The position numbers and the translations under genes were made by a program. DNA of 64,000 nt. It comes from JAJCYK01 sp965212195 (GTDB taxonomy: Bacteria > Bacteroidota > Bacteroidia > Cytophagales > Cyclobacteriaceae). The stretch lies in contig CBDBUW010000017.1 in the NCBI GenBank assembly GCA_965212195.1, forward strand, positions 558,001-622,000. The letters are read 5' to 3'. The notes below the pieces were generated by a model that saw only the letters and a list, made by a program, of their open reading frames with translations, made no database searches and was not told the origin of the DNA. Of the stretch, positions 18,058-27,040 are shown in pieces; the first letter of the stretch is position 1; the number at the start of each line of letters is the position of its first letter.

Positions 18058-20253
18058 GTGATTTGGCTAAGTGCTATTATATCTATTAATTGCGGGAAAA
18101 AGAAAAGCTGGGTGGATCGTATTTTGTTTGATACTAGGTATTATAAGACACTTTGGAGCCTAATAGGTACGGCAATTCTGTTAGTACTATGGGCAGCTAC
18201 TGTTCAAACGGGGGACTACACGGTATTTCTCAAAAATAACAAAAAAGGCCTTCGTAATCATAAAAACAAAGTGCTGATCCCTGCACAATATGAAGATTTG
18301 GGCTGGTCGAACGGAGGGTTCCTGCCACTTGAAGGAGTTCTGGGATACAAGGAAAACGGGCTGTGGGGGCTGATCAATCTGAAGAACCAAAGAATCATCT
18401 CTCCTCATTATACCTATTTGGATCCCCTTTCTGCGGATCTGATCATTATTGCTAAGCACCATCACGTCCACAATAGAAGCTATTACGGCATTATTAACCT
18501 AAAAGGCAATTCTGTGGTTTCTGCGGACTATCACCATCTGGCAAAATTTGGCAACCTTCTGATAGCCGCCCGAGATCAATCCGGAAGCACCAAATACGGA
18601 CTCTTGGATCTGGAGTATCAAAAGGTAATTCACTATATCTATGACAGTATAAAACCAATAAATGACCAGTTCGCCATAGTGCAAGCACAGGGCAAACTAG
18701 GACTTATCAATAATCTGGGTCAAGTAGTAGTAGCCCCGTATTACCAGGACATCGAATTACAGGGGTCAGAACTAAAAGGAAAACCCTTTGATTACTACGA
18801 ATTGAAAACATCCGATAATAAACATGTGGCTTTACACCAGGCCAATCACCTTAAGGCAATCGATCAAAACCTCTACCTGTCTGTAAGTGCGCACGCCAGC
18901 AGTTTGATCAATACCCGTGGGTCTGAAGTCAGGAGTTTTGCCAACAGTGAGATCGGGACATTTGAGAATGGGTTGGCTGTAATACGACAAGGGACGAAAT
19001 ATGGTGTGGTGGATACCCGGGGAAAATTGGTGATTCCTTTGGAGTACGACAGCATTTGGCTGCAAGACAATTACTTGGGAATACGTAAAGGGAATAATAA
19101 ATGGATGATGCTCAACACCCAATACGTGCGGGTCACTCAGAAAGACTATCAAGATATCATGCCCAGCAATGAAGGCCTCTTTCCGATCAAGCGACATGGT
19201 AATTGGGGATTTATCAACAACCGGGGTGTAGAAGTGGTCCCTCCGCAATATCAAGCGGTACAATCTTTCAGTGAAGGGGTGGCAATGGCGCAATACGGTG
19301 GAAGTTGGGGATTAATTGATCGTAAAGGCAACTGGTTGGTCAAACCACGTTACACCTCCCTAAAGCGCATTAATAACGAAACATATCTATTTCACAATGG
19401 CTCCTACCAGGGCCTGGTGGCCCTTAAAAGTGGTGTGGTGTATAAAACCTCCAATCAATTATTCTCAACACCCATGGCCGTAATTGAACAAAATATTGAT
19501 AATTATAAAGGGCTGATTTCCTTGACAGGAGAGCAGCTGCTCTCCGTGCGTTATCATTCCCTGAACTTCCAGGACAATACTCCACATTTCTTTCATTATC
19601 AAGATAGCGTGGGCACGGGGTTATTCAATGCAGCCAACCGCACCTTCATAACGGATCCTGCCTATCAGGAGATCCGTACTATTAACGAGGACTTTATTGG
19701 GGTAAAGATCAACAATCAATACGGCTTCATTGACCAAAACGGCAAACTGAGGATTGCCAACCGATACGACAACATAGGAGTGTTTAAGGAAACTATGTCG
19801 CCCGTTAAAATCAAGAGTAGGTGGGGATACATTGACCGTCTGGAACGACTTAAAATACAACCCATCTATGATTTTGCAGGGCCATTTGAAAACGGGTTGG
19901 CAATAGTAGCACAAAAGGGAAAATACGGTTTGGTAGACATACGCGGGAAAGTAGTCTTGCCATTAAACTATGACGATTTGAAACGGTCGTCCGATGGACG
20001 CTTCATTTGTTATCAAGGATCGTATCAAGGACTGATCGACGAACTAGGTAAACTGATCTTGCACCCTAAATACCATGAGTTTACCGATCTTGGCAATGGC
20101 TATGTAATTGTAGGCCGAGATAACAAATACAGCTTGGTTTCGGACCAGGGAGTGAGCATGATCCCCATGATCTACGATGATATTGAATACGATGCACTCA
20201 ATGATCTGTACATCGCTCGTAAGCAGCAACCTTGGGAAACTATTAAGCTCTAA
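18058..20253 (+). CDS. WG-repeat protein with N-terminal membrane segment
   Basis: This 731-residue protein is built almost wholly of about 18 degenerate WG (KWG) repeats of 35-45 residues. Clear ones are GNWGFINNRGVEVVPPQYQA, GSWGLIDRKGNWLVKPRYTS and NQYGFIDQNGKLRIANRYDN. A hydrophobic segment at about 31-49 (TLWSLIGTAILLVLWAATV) is a signal anchor or signal peptide, so the repeats should lie outside the cytoplasm. WG repeats are thought to form a beta scaffold for binding; no ligand can be named. The start is uncertain: GTG at 18058 is used here, and a TTG at 18124 would put the hydrophobic segment nearer the N-terminus. It converges on floA with 4 bp between. Confidence 0.8.
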   Translation: MIWLSAIISINCGKKKSWVDRILFDTRYYKTLWSLIGTAILLVLWAATVQTGDYTVFLKNNKKGLRNHKNKVLIPAQYEDLGWSNGGFLPLEGVLGYKENGLWGLINLKNQRIISPHYTYLDPLSADLIIIAKHHHVHNRSYYGIINLKGNSVVSADYHHLAKFGNLLIAARDQSGSTKYGLLDLEYQKVIHYIYDSIKPINDQFAIVQAQGKLGLINNLGQVVVAPYYQDIELQGSELKGKPFDYYELKTSDNKHVALHQANHLKAIDQNLYLSVSAHASSLINTRGSEVRSFANSEIGTFENGLAVIRQGTKYGVVDTRGKLVIPLEYDSIWLQDNYLGIRKGNNKWMMLNTQYVRVTQKDYQDIMPSNEGLFPIKRHGNWGFINNRGVEVVPPQYQAVQSFSEGVAMAQYGGSWGLIDRKGNWLVKPRYTSLKRINNETYLFHNGSYQGLVALKSGVVYKTSNQLFSTPMAVIEQNIDNYKGLISLTGEQLLSVRYHSLNFQDNTPHFFHYQDSVGTGLFNAANRTFITDPAYQEIRTINEDFIGVKINNQYGFIDQNGKLRIANRYDNIGVFKETMSPVKIKSRWGYIDRLERLKIQPIYDFAGPFENGLAIVAQKGKYGLVDIRGKVVLPLNYDDLKRSSDGRFICYQGSYQGLIDELGKLILHPKYHEFTDLGNGYVIVGRDNKYSLVSDQGVSMIPMIYDDIEYDALNDLYIARKQQPWETIKL

Positions 20254-20257
20254 TTGA

Positions 20258-21256
20258 TCAACTTTCTTTTTCTGGTGATTTAGGATCATCATCTCCTGAT
20301 TTGGAGATAGCATCCCTCATACCGGTATCTGCCTCAATATTCTTCATGCGGTAGTAGTCCATAATGCCTAGATTACCGCTGCGGAAGGCTTCAGCCATGG
20401 CCCTAGGCACCTCAGCTTCGGCTTCGATTACCCTGGCCCTCATCTCCTGGGTCAAGGCTTTCATCTCCTGCTCCTGAGCTACCGCCATAGCACGTCGTTC
20501 CTCTGCTTTGGCTTCGGCTACTTTTAAGTCGGCATTGGCTTGGTCAATTTGCACTTTCGCACCTATGTTGGCGTCTACCTTGGGAACATCTACATCTGCA
20601 ATATCAATAGACAGGATCTCAAAAGCGGTACCGGCATCCAGTCCCCTTTCCAGTACCAGTTTGGATATATCATCCGGATTCTCCAGCACATCGGTGTATT
20701 TGGCTGCAGAACCTATAGAGGTTACAATACCCTCCCCTACCCGGGCCAATATGGTCTCTTCACCTGCTCCACCTACCAGGCGCTCAATATTTGCCCTTAC
20801 CGTTACCCTTGCTTTGGCCAATAGCTGGATGCCGTCACCTGCTACTGCCGATACAGAGGGGGTGTTGATAACCTTGGGGTTCACCGAAATCTGTACCGCT
20901 TCAAATACATCCCTCCCCGCAAGGTCGATGGCTGTAGCCTGTTTAAAGCCTAGATTAATATTGGCTTTATCCGCAGAGATCAAGGCTTTTATCACATTGG
21001 GCACGTTACCTCCCGCCAGATAGTGGGTTTCTAGATCGGAGGTGGTTACTTGCAAACCCGCCTTTATAGCGGTAATCATTTCCCTCACAATGATCCCCGG
21101 GGGCACCTTACGGATGCGCATAAACATAAGTTCAAAAAGCCCTACCCGGACTCCTGAAAATATAGCGGTTATCCACAGGTTAACGGGAATAAAATACATG
21201 AAAACGAAAAACAGGATGATGATCCCGACGATTCCAATCAAATACATCATATCCAT
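20258..21256 (-). CDS. floA: Flotillin-like protein FloA (UPF0365)
   Basis: The protein has 332 residues, near the Bacillus FloA (YqfA) length. A long hydrophobic hairpin (about 5-40) is followed by an SPFH-type domain and a C-terminal Ala/Glu-rich coiled region (VAEAKAEERRAMAVAQEQEM). FloA marks lipid microdomains and affects membrane fluidity and protein clustering. The gene just upstream encodes an NfeD-like protein, the usual flotillin partner, with 13 bp between them, so a floA-nfeD operon is well supported. Confidence 0.92.
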   Translation of the reverse strand: MDMMYLIGIVGIIILFFVFMYFIPVNLWITAIFSGVRVGLFELMFMRIRKVPPGIIVREMITAIKAGLQVTTSDLETHYLAGGNVPNVIKALISADKANINLGFKQATAIDLAGRDVFEAVQISVNPKVINTPSVSAVAGDGIQLLAKARVTVRANIERLVGGAGEETILARVGEGIVTSIGSAAKYTDVLENPDDISKLVLERGLDAGTAFEILSIDIADVDVPKVDANIGAKVQIDQANADLKVAEAKAEERRAMAVAQEQEMKALTQEMRARVIEAEAEVPRAMAEAFRSGNLGIMDYYRMKNIEADTGMRDAISKSGDDDPKSPEKES

Positions 21257-21269
21257 ATGAAGGAAATAT

Positions 21270-21737
21270 TTATAAAGGTTCTACAATTATTTTATTGTCT
21301 GAAATCTTAATGATAGCAATATTGGCCCCGGCTTCCAGGTAATTTCCGTTGGTCTGTACCTCAAATAGTTGGTCATTGAACTCAGCGGTGCCGACGGGAC
21401 GCAAATCAGAAATGGCCGTTCCTTGCAATCCCACGGCCAAATCGTCTTTCTCGTGTTCATTAACCTTGCTGTCGATCTGGGACTTCAAGGAGAACTTACT
21501 CCAAACCCCAGCCCTTAAGCTGTAGACAAGCGCTGTCACAGACACTAGTAAAGTTCCAATCAGAACCCCGGTTCCAACACTGGAACCAAAGTTGACGTAG
21601 CTAAAGTAAACACCGCCAAATAACATTAGGATACCCAGTATACCTAAAATGGTGGTGCCAGGAACAAAAACTATTTCAATTATGATCAATATTATACCGC
21701 AGCCAATAAGTAAAGTTACGGAAAGCCAGTCAGCCAT
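21270..21737 (-). CDS. nfeD: NfeD-like membrane protein
   Basis: This is a 155-residue short-form NfeD. Two to three membrane segments occupy about 5-75, including LLIGCGIILIIIEIVFVPG. The C-terminal OB-fold runs from about 100 (GLQGTAISDLRPVGTAEFND) to the end. It lacks the ClpP-like protease domain of long NfeD proteins. NfeD proteins are encoded next to flotillin/stomatin genes and are thought to act with them; here it precedes floA. Confidence 0.88.
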   Translation of the reverse strand: MADWLSVTLLIGCGIILIIIEIVFVPGTTILGILGILMLFGGVYFSYVNFGSSVGTGVLIGTLLVSVTALVYSLRAGVWSKFSLKSQIDSKVNEHEKDDLAVGLQGTAISDLRPVGTAEFNDQLFEVQTNGNYLEAGANIAIIKISDNKIIVEPL

Positions 21738-21796
21738 TTAGTTTAAGGTCTAATCACTAAATGTACAAAAAAGCCGTATGGGATACAATGATGCCG

Positions 21797-23272
21797 CTAG
21801 TAGGCTTTCGCAAAGAGTACCCGTTTCCGGGAAGGTGATCCGGAATAGATGCATTGCCCTTCTTCTTCCAAAGCATCCAGGGGGATGCAACGAATGGTAG
21901 CTTTGGTCTCATCCTTAATTCTAGCTTCAGTCTCCTCAGTACCGTCCCAATGTGCGCTAACAAATCCTCCCTTAGAATCCAACACCTGCTTAAATTCCTC
22001 GTAGGAATCTACGGAGGTGGTGTGTTCTTCTCGGAATTTTAAAGCTTTTTGGAAAACATTGGCTTGAATATCCGTCAATATTTGTTGCGCTTTCTGAGCA
22101 ATCCCCTCCAGAGGCAATATCTCTTTCTCACTAGTGTCCCGTCGGGCTACCTCTACGGTGCCGTTCTCCAGATCACGAGGGCCCAGAGCCAACCGCAATG
22201 GCACCCCTTTAAGTTCGTACTCCGCGAATTTCCACCCGGGTTTTTGAGTGTCGTCATCATCGAACTTTACGGAGATATCCAGTTCCTTCAAACCATTCAT
22301 GATACGATTTGCGGCTACTTCCAGAGCCTCTCTTTGCTCCGGAGTTTTGAAGATGGGTACAATGACCACTTGAATGGGAGCCAGCTTAGGAGGTATTACC
22401 AATCCCTTATCATCGGAATGAGCCATCACCAACGCTCCCATCAATCTTGTACTTACCCCCCAGCTGGTACCCCAAACGTAATCCAGGCCACCTTCCTTAT
22501 TGGCAAATTTCACATCAAAAGCATGAGCAAAATTTTGTCCTAGGAAATGTGAGGTCCCTGCTTGTAGTGCCCGGGCATCCTGCATCAGGGCTTCTATGCA
22601 ATAAGTATCCACCGCCCCTGCAAATCGTTCGGATTCCGTCTTTACACCCTGGATCACCGGTACTCCCATAAACCCTTCTACGAAGTCCGTATATACCTGC
22701 AGCATACGCATCGTCTCCTCCTTGGCTTCATCTTCGGTAGCATGGGCAGTGTGTCCTTCTTGCCATAAAAACTCTGCCGTTCGCAAAAACAACCGGGTCC
22801 TCATCTCCCAGCGAACTACGTTAGCCCATTGATTGATAAGTAAAGGCAAATCCCGATAGGACTGGATCCAATTGCGATAGGTATTCCAGATCAGGGTCTC
22901 AGAGGTGGGGCGAATGATCAATTCCTCCTCCAGCTTGGCCTGCGGATCTACCACCACTCCCGATTGGTCATCGGCTTGCTTTAGACGGTAATGGGTCACT
23001 ACCGCACATTCCTTGGCAAAGCCTTCTACATGGTCGGCTTCTTTACTTAAGTAGGATTTAGGGATAAATAATGGAAAATAGGCATTACTGTGACCCGTAT
23101 CCTTAAACATTTTATCAAGGGCTGACTGCATCTTCTCCCATATGGCAAATCCATAGGGCTTTATTACCATACAACCTCTTACCGCGGAATTTTCGGCTAA
23201 ATCAGCCTTCTTTACCAGTTCATTGTACCACTGTGAGTAATCCTCACTCCTCTTTGGTAATCCTTTACTCAT
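21797..23272 (-). CDS. proS: Prolyl-tRNA synthetase
   Basis: The enzyme charges tRNA-Pro. I chose the ATG at 23272 (491 residues, starting MSKGLPKRSEDYSQWYNELV), which is the usual start of the short archaeal/eukaryote-type ProRS common in Bacteroidota. An in-frame start at 23305 adds 11 unconserved residues. Class II motifs are present: motif 2 around RPTSETLIWNTYRNWI and VVRWEMRTRLFLRTAEFLWQ, and motif 3 around GTSWGVSTRLMGALVM. The anticodon-binding domain follows at about 285-385 and a C-terminal zinc-type domain ends the protein. Confidence 0.96.
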   Translation of the reverse strand: MSKGLPKRSEDYSQWYNELVKKADLAENSAVRGCMVIKPYGFAIWEKMQSALDKMFKDTGHSNAYFPLFIPKSYLSKEADHVEGFAKECAVVTHYRLKQADDQSGVVVDPQAKLEEELIIRPTSETLIWNTYRNWIQSYRDLPLLINQWANVVRWEMRTRLFLRTAEFLWQEGHTAHATEDEAKEETMRMLQVYTDFVEGFMGVPVIQGVKTESERFAGAVDTYCIEALMQDARALQAGTSHFLGQNFAHAFDVKFANKEGGLDYVWGTSWGVSTRLMGALVMAHSDDKGLVIPPKLAPIQVVIVPIFKTPEQREALEVAANRIMNGLKELDISVKFDDDDTQKPGWKFAEYELKGVPLRLALGPRDLENGTVEVARRDTSEKEILPLEGIAQKAQQILTDIQANVFQKALKFREEHTTSVDSYEEFKQVLDSKGGFVSAHWDGTEETEARIKDETKATIRCIPLDALEEEGQCIYSGSPSRKRVLFAKAY

Positions 23273-23391
23273 TTCGAAAACATTGATCTTAAGGGAAATT
23301 GTCAATAATCATCCCTAAAAATGACAATTAAACCTGCAAAATTGACTTAATGGCACCAATTTTGCTATAATCTTACTAAACCAAGATCCGA

Positions 23392-23399
23392 CAAATATA
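23392..23399 (-). promoter_or_regulatory. Candidate -7 element for proS
   Basis: The minus strand reads TATATTTG, an exact TAnnTTTG match about 120 bases before the proS ATG. No TTG is found 17-20 bases further upstream. If used, it gives a leader of roughly 115 nt. Confidence 0.3.
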
Positions 23400-23458
23400 A
23401 GTTTTTCAAGCTTATTTCGATCTTAATTAGTAATTTGTCGTAAGTAAAGATAAAGAAT

Positions 23459-24961
23459 ATGAAACCTCTACTGTCTGTAAAATTGTTGGCACTGGCTGTT
23501 GTAACCGCTGGATTTTATTCCTGTTCTTCCAGTCAATATGCCCAAAGTGGAACTGAGTACGATGATATGTACTTTAACAGCAACGATCGCACACCAGTGT
23601 TAGTCGGCTCCACAGATCAGGCTATGGTAGTGCAGAGGCCCGCTAATGATGAACGCGGGGTTGATGTAGGGTACAATTCCAAGACCTTAAATCCGGACTA
23701 TGGCCTGCCTCAAGATGCAGACCGGGAAACCAACTACCAGGATGATGAGTATTTTGTAGAGGATTACGACAAACAATATATCGAAGATGCCGTAGATGAA
23801 TACCTAAGGTCATCTGCCTACACGGTTTACCGAGGAAATACCACCAGTTACTATCGGAATTTTGACGATGTCTACTGGAGCGATCCATTTTACTACCAGG
23901 GTACCATCTTCGATCCTCTTTACCGAACTTACTACGGCGTATACAGTCCGTTTGCTTACCGGTCGGTTTATTCTCCCGTTGGATACTACAATCCCTGGTA
24001 TGGTGGCGGGTTCAGAGTAAGCTTTGGCTTCGGTTGGGGTTGGGGAAGGCCTTACTATGGTTCGTATTATGGAAGAGGATTTTACGACCCGTTCTACTAT
24101 CCCCGCTTTGGTTATGGCTATTATAGTCGATATAACCCTTGGTATGGATATGGTTACGGCTATGGATGGTGCCCTCCTTCATATTACGGAGGTGTTAATA
24201 ATGTGGTTATCGTAAACAATCTGGAGAGTGGAAACAGTGGAAATATCCGATACGGACGACGTTCACCTCGAGGCACTAACGGTATTGTAAATGCCGAGGG
24301 TATACGCGAACGTACGGCTAGCACGTCCAGGCCTTCAGAAACGGAAAGAGTCCGTGCTCGCGAACGCAGCGCCTCTAACACCGTGGAAAGAACCCGTACC
24401 GGCCGGACTTTGGATCGAGAAGGTACTAACAACGAGCGTATCCGCAGCAGAGAAGGCAGAGGACTGAACTACAGTACCGGCCGTCCCGAAGGTAGTAGCA
24501 CCCGGTCTTCTTCCGCTACAGATAGAAGAAATTCCCGTATCAATAGCCGCAGCGGTACTGATACTAATTTAAAGCAGCGCGGCACTATCAACAAAGATGC
24601 CTACAGAAGGCCTCAGCGCAGTAATAACAGTCAGCGCTCGAAGATTAATTCTCAAAGTCGGACCAGGACTTATACCAACCGACCTTCCAGGAATTCCGGA
24701 AGTCGCTATTCATCTCCCAGTAGGAATAGGAGTAGCACACCTTCCAGAACGCGCAGCTCTTCACCCAACAGGAGTTCATCTCCCAGCAGGATGAGGAATA
24801 GCTCGCCTAGTCGCAGCTCTTCACCTAGTAGAATGCGTAGTAGTTCGCCTAGCCGTAGCTCTTCACCTAGTAGAATGCGCAGTAGTTCTCCCAGTCGCAG
24901 TAGTTCACCTAGTCGATCTAGTGGTTCTAGTAGCGGCAGCAGGAGTCGTACCCGCAACTAA
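23459..24961 (+). CDS. Tyr/Gly-rich lipoprotein with Ser-Arg repeat tail
   Basis: I do not recognise this 500-residue protein as a named family. It begins with a lipoprotein signal (hydrophobic stretch, then FYSCSSS; Cys at about 22). Residues 30-135 are acidic and Asp-rich. Residues about 140-250 are very rich in Tyr, Gly, Trp and Phe (for example YNPWYGYGYGYGW). Residues 260-500 are strongly basic and low in complexity, with Ser, Arg, Thr and Asn, ending in tandem SSPSR units. The mature protein is therefore an acidic-aromatic-basic three-part chain on a lipid anchor. It may be a surface, matrix or nucleic-acid/polysaccharide-binding protein, but that is a guess. Confidence 0.75.
   Translation: MKPLLSVKLLALAVVTAGFYSCSSSQYAQSGTEYDDMYFNSNDRTPVLVGSTDQAMVVQRPANDERGVDVGYNSKTLNPDYGLPQDADRETNYQDDEYFVEDYDKQYIEDAVDEYLRSSAYTVYRGNTTSYYRNFDDVYWSDPFYYQGTIFDPLYRTYYGVYSPFAYRSVYSPVGYYNPWYGGGFRVSFGFGWGWGRPYYGSYYGRGFYDPFYYPRFGYGYYSRYNPWYGYGYGYGWCPPSYYGGVNNVVIVNNLESGNSGNIRYGRRSPRGTNGIVNAEGIRERTASTSRPSETERVRARERSASNTVERTRTGRTLDREGTNNERIRSREGRGLNYSTGRPEGSSTRSSSATDRRNSRINSRSGTDTNLKQRGTINKDAYRRPQRSNNSQRSKINSQSRTRTYTNRPSRNSGSRYSSPSRNRSSTPSRTRSSSPNRSSSPSRMRNSSPSRSSSPSRMRSSSPSRSSSPSRMRSSSPSRSSSPSRSSGSSSGSRSRTRN
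24758..24925 (+). repeat. 42-bp coding tandem repeat, about 4 copies
   Basis: Four consecutive 42-bp units (24758-24799, 24800-24841, 24842-24883, 24884-24925) each encode a version of the 14-residue SSPSRSSSPSRMRS. Units 2 and 3 are nearly identical in DNA, and unit 4 diverges at its end. There are no spacers and the reading frame is kept throughout, so this is a protein-level repeat that could vary in copy number by slippage. Confidence 0.9.
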
Positions 24962-25012
24962 GAATTTGCTACCAAGCTTAAGTCTTAATTAGGGAAGTAT
25001 AAAGCAACAAAC

Positions 25013-26521
25013 ATGAAATCAATATATAAGCTTATAGGTATAAGCCTGACATTAGTATGCCTGATAAGCACACCATCTCAGGCTCAAAGATATTCCGATT
25101 TTTCCTGGATGTTCAGTCAACATGATATCCACGGCACAGCCCGCATACAGGGGTTGGCCGGTGCTCAAACATCATTGGGAGGAGATGTTAGTTCCATTTC
25201 AGGGAATCCGGCAGGGCTAGGATTTTATAACTCATCTGAGTTCTCTTTTAGTCCGGCTTTTCAGTTCAACAACAACAGCAGCCGGTATCTGGATAACATA
25301 AGCAGTAATCACGAAAATCAATTGGTTATAGCCAACGGGGGTATTGTGATCAACAAAAGCCTGGCCAATGGGACCTCCAGTGGCTTTAAAGGTGGCTCTT
25401 TCGGAATCAGTGTGTCCCGTTCCACCAATTTTAGAAATCAGGTCAATTATCTGGGCGAAAATACCCAGGAAGACTTTATCGACTATGCCGTATCGGAAGC
25501 AAATGCCGCAGGTACCTCTGCCTATAATAACCCCGATCTTCTCCCTGAGTTGTCGTTTCTGGCTTATCAAACCACTTTGATAGATCGTTTTTTCGATGGT
25601 AGCAACCCCAACGATACGGCATTTTTCTTCGATCGAAATATCTATGATATCCTGGACCCCGATATTGTGGCCTTCCCCTCAGAGCAATTCCCCACATTGC
25701 AAAATGAGATTATAACCACCAAGGGTGCACAGTATCAGACCACTTTCGCCTACGGCGCCAACTTTTCTGATCAGTTCTATATCGGAGCTTCCTTGGGGAT
25801 CACCAGTCTACGGTATGAGCAAGACCGGCTTTATACTGAAGAGCCCACAGAATCCGATCTCACCCGTATGTCATTATTGGACTACCGGCTGCTACGTGGT
25901 ACTGGTATAAATGGAACCATAGGAATAATTTACCGACCGGTAAATGTATTTACGCTGGGGATCAGTTATACCTCCCCTACCTTTTATGAATTAGAGGATG
26001 AATCGATCATCACTATGATCTCCGATTTTAATACCGGAGTAATAACAGATGAGGTAGTATTCTTGCCTTTGAGGTTCAATCTACGTACACCCGGCCGATT
26101 GAAAGGTGGTGTCACGCTATTCTTTGAAAAATACGGATTTGTCACCGCCGATGTGGAATGGGTAGATTACGCAGGATCTAATTTCAGCAGTAACGAGTTC
26201 AGTTTTTCCGATGCCAACCAGCAGATCGATCGTTTCCAATCGGTGTTGAACTACAAGGTCGGTGCGGAGTTTAGGTACAATGTTGCCAGATTTCGAGCAG
26301 GTTATTCTCTGCAAGGCGACCCCTTGGAAGAAACAGGGGTTGATCGCAGCCGGCAATCATTTACCGCCGGATTGGGTGTACATCATAAGGAATTCTTCGC
26401 TGATGTAGCTTACGTGCGTTCCAATTACGATAAGACCGCCACACCCTATCCAGGTGCGCCTGTTGCCCTGATCGATCAAACCACTGAGAATATTGTGTTG
26501 ACACTAGGAATGAAATTTTAA
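25013..26521 (+). CDS. OmpP1/FadL-family outer-membrane protein
   Basis: This 502-residue protein has a clear signal peptide (cleavage near SQAQ, about 24). It then has the family-typical start TARIQGLAGAQTSLGGDVSS and SGNPAGLGFY. The rest alternates as expected for a beta barrel and ends in a strand with terminal Phe (ENIVLTLGMKF), the usual outer-membrane sorting signal. FadL relatives carry hydrophobic compounds across the outer membrane; the substrate here is unknown. It follows the repeat lipoprotein by 51 bp on the same strand. Its stop overlaps that of aroK (TTAA at 26518-26521). Confidence 0.82.
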   Translation: MKSIYKLIGISLTLVCLISTPSQAQRYSDFSWMFSQHDIHGTARIQGLAGAQTSLGGDVSSISGNPAGLGFYNSSEFSFSPAFQFNNNSSRYLDNISSNHENQLVIANGGIVINKSLANGTSSGFKGGSFGISVSRSTNFRNQVNYLGENTQEDFIDYAVSEANAAGTSAYNNPDLLPELSFLAYQTTLIDRFFDGSNPNDTAFFFDRNIYDILDPDIVAFPSEQFPTLQNEIITTKGAQYQTTFAYGANFSDQFYIGASLGITSLRYEQDRLYTEEPTESDLTRMSLLDYRLLRGTGINGTIGIIYRPVNVFTLGISYTSPTFYELEDESIITMISDFNTGVITDEVVFLPLRFNLRTPGRLKGGVTLFFEKYGFVTADVEWVDYAGSNFSSNEFSFSDANQQIDRFQSVLNYKVGAEFRYNVARFRAGYSLQGDPLEETGVDRSRQSFTAGLGVHHKEFFADVAYVRSNYDKTATPYPGAPVALIDQTTENIVLTLGMKF

Positions 26522-27039
26522 ATACTGCCCAAGGATTCCAGGATCAGTGGGGCATTTATTTCAATGCCCGAAAGAACTAAAGTAGCCCTGCGATAGTAGG
26601 GCTTTCTTTTTGCTAATTGATCACCCAGATAAGACAGTAGTTCCGTTTCTGACTTACCCTGTAACAACGGCCGATTCTGCGGACCTCTTAAAAGCCGTTG
26701 GGTGAGTATTTCTTCAGGAACTTCCAGGTAAACGCTGATACCCTGCTTATTGATATAATCCATATTGTCATGATAGCAGGGAGTTCCTCCGCCGGTGGCC
26801 ATTACTATAGTATCCATTTTCCTGGAGCTTGACCGCAAATGTTTTGCTTCCATTTCCCGGAACCGGTCTTCACCAAATTCTGTAAAGATCTCCGTGATCG
26901 TTTTTTGTTCCACTAATTGAATTACCTCATCCAGGTCCACGAACTTCCTTCCCAGTTCATCGGCCAGTGATCTTGCCAATGTAGTCTTTCCGGAACCTGG
27001 CATTCCTACCAGGTAAATATTCATATCCTGATAAGGCAT
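26518..27039 (-). CDS. aroK: Shikimate kinase
   Basis: The 173-residue enzyme phosphorylates shikimate with ATP in aromatic amino acid synthesis. Walker A is GMPGSGKTT at about 12-20. The shikimate-binding DLDEVI, the FREME segment and the ATGGG loop are all present, and length is normal. An internal ATG 15 bases later is an alternative start. It is the last gene of a leftward group with the BT_3928-like protein (1 bp apart) and DUF1599. Confidence 0.93.
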   Translation of the reverse strand: MPYQDMNIYLVGMPGSGKTTLARSLADELGRKFVDLDEVIQLVEQKTITEIFTEFGEDRFREMEAKHLRSSSRKMDTIVMATGGGTPCYHDNMDYINKQGISVYLEVPEEILTQRLLRGPQNRPLLQGKSETELLSYLGDQLAKRKPYYRRATLVLSGIEINAPLILESLGSI

Positions 27040-27040
27040 A

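Noticed and set aside
20508..21023. 171-codon open frame on the plus strand
   Set aside because: It is antisense to floA; its Ala/Ser/Thr-rich composition is what the reverse of floA yields.
22049..22543. 164-codon open frame on the plus strand
   Set aside because: It is antisense to proS, whose motifs are clear.
24758..24925. Regular repeat that might be a CRISPR array
   Set aside because: The units abut with no spacers, keep the reading frame and encode a continuous Ser-Arg tail; no cas genes are near.
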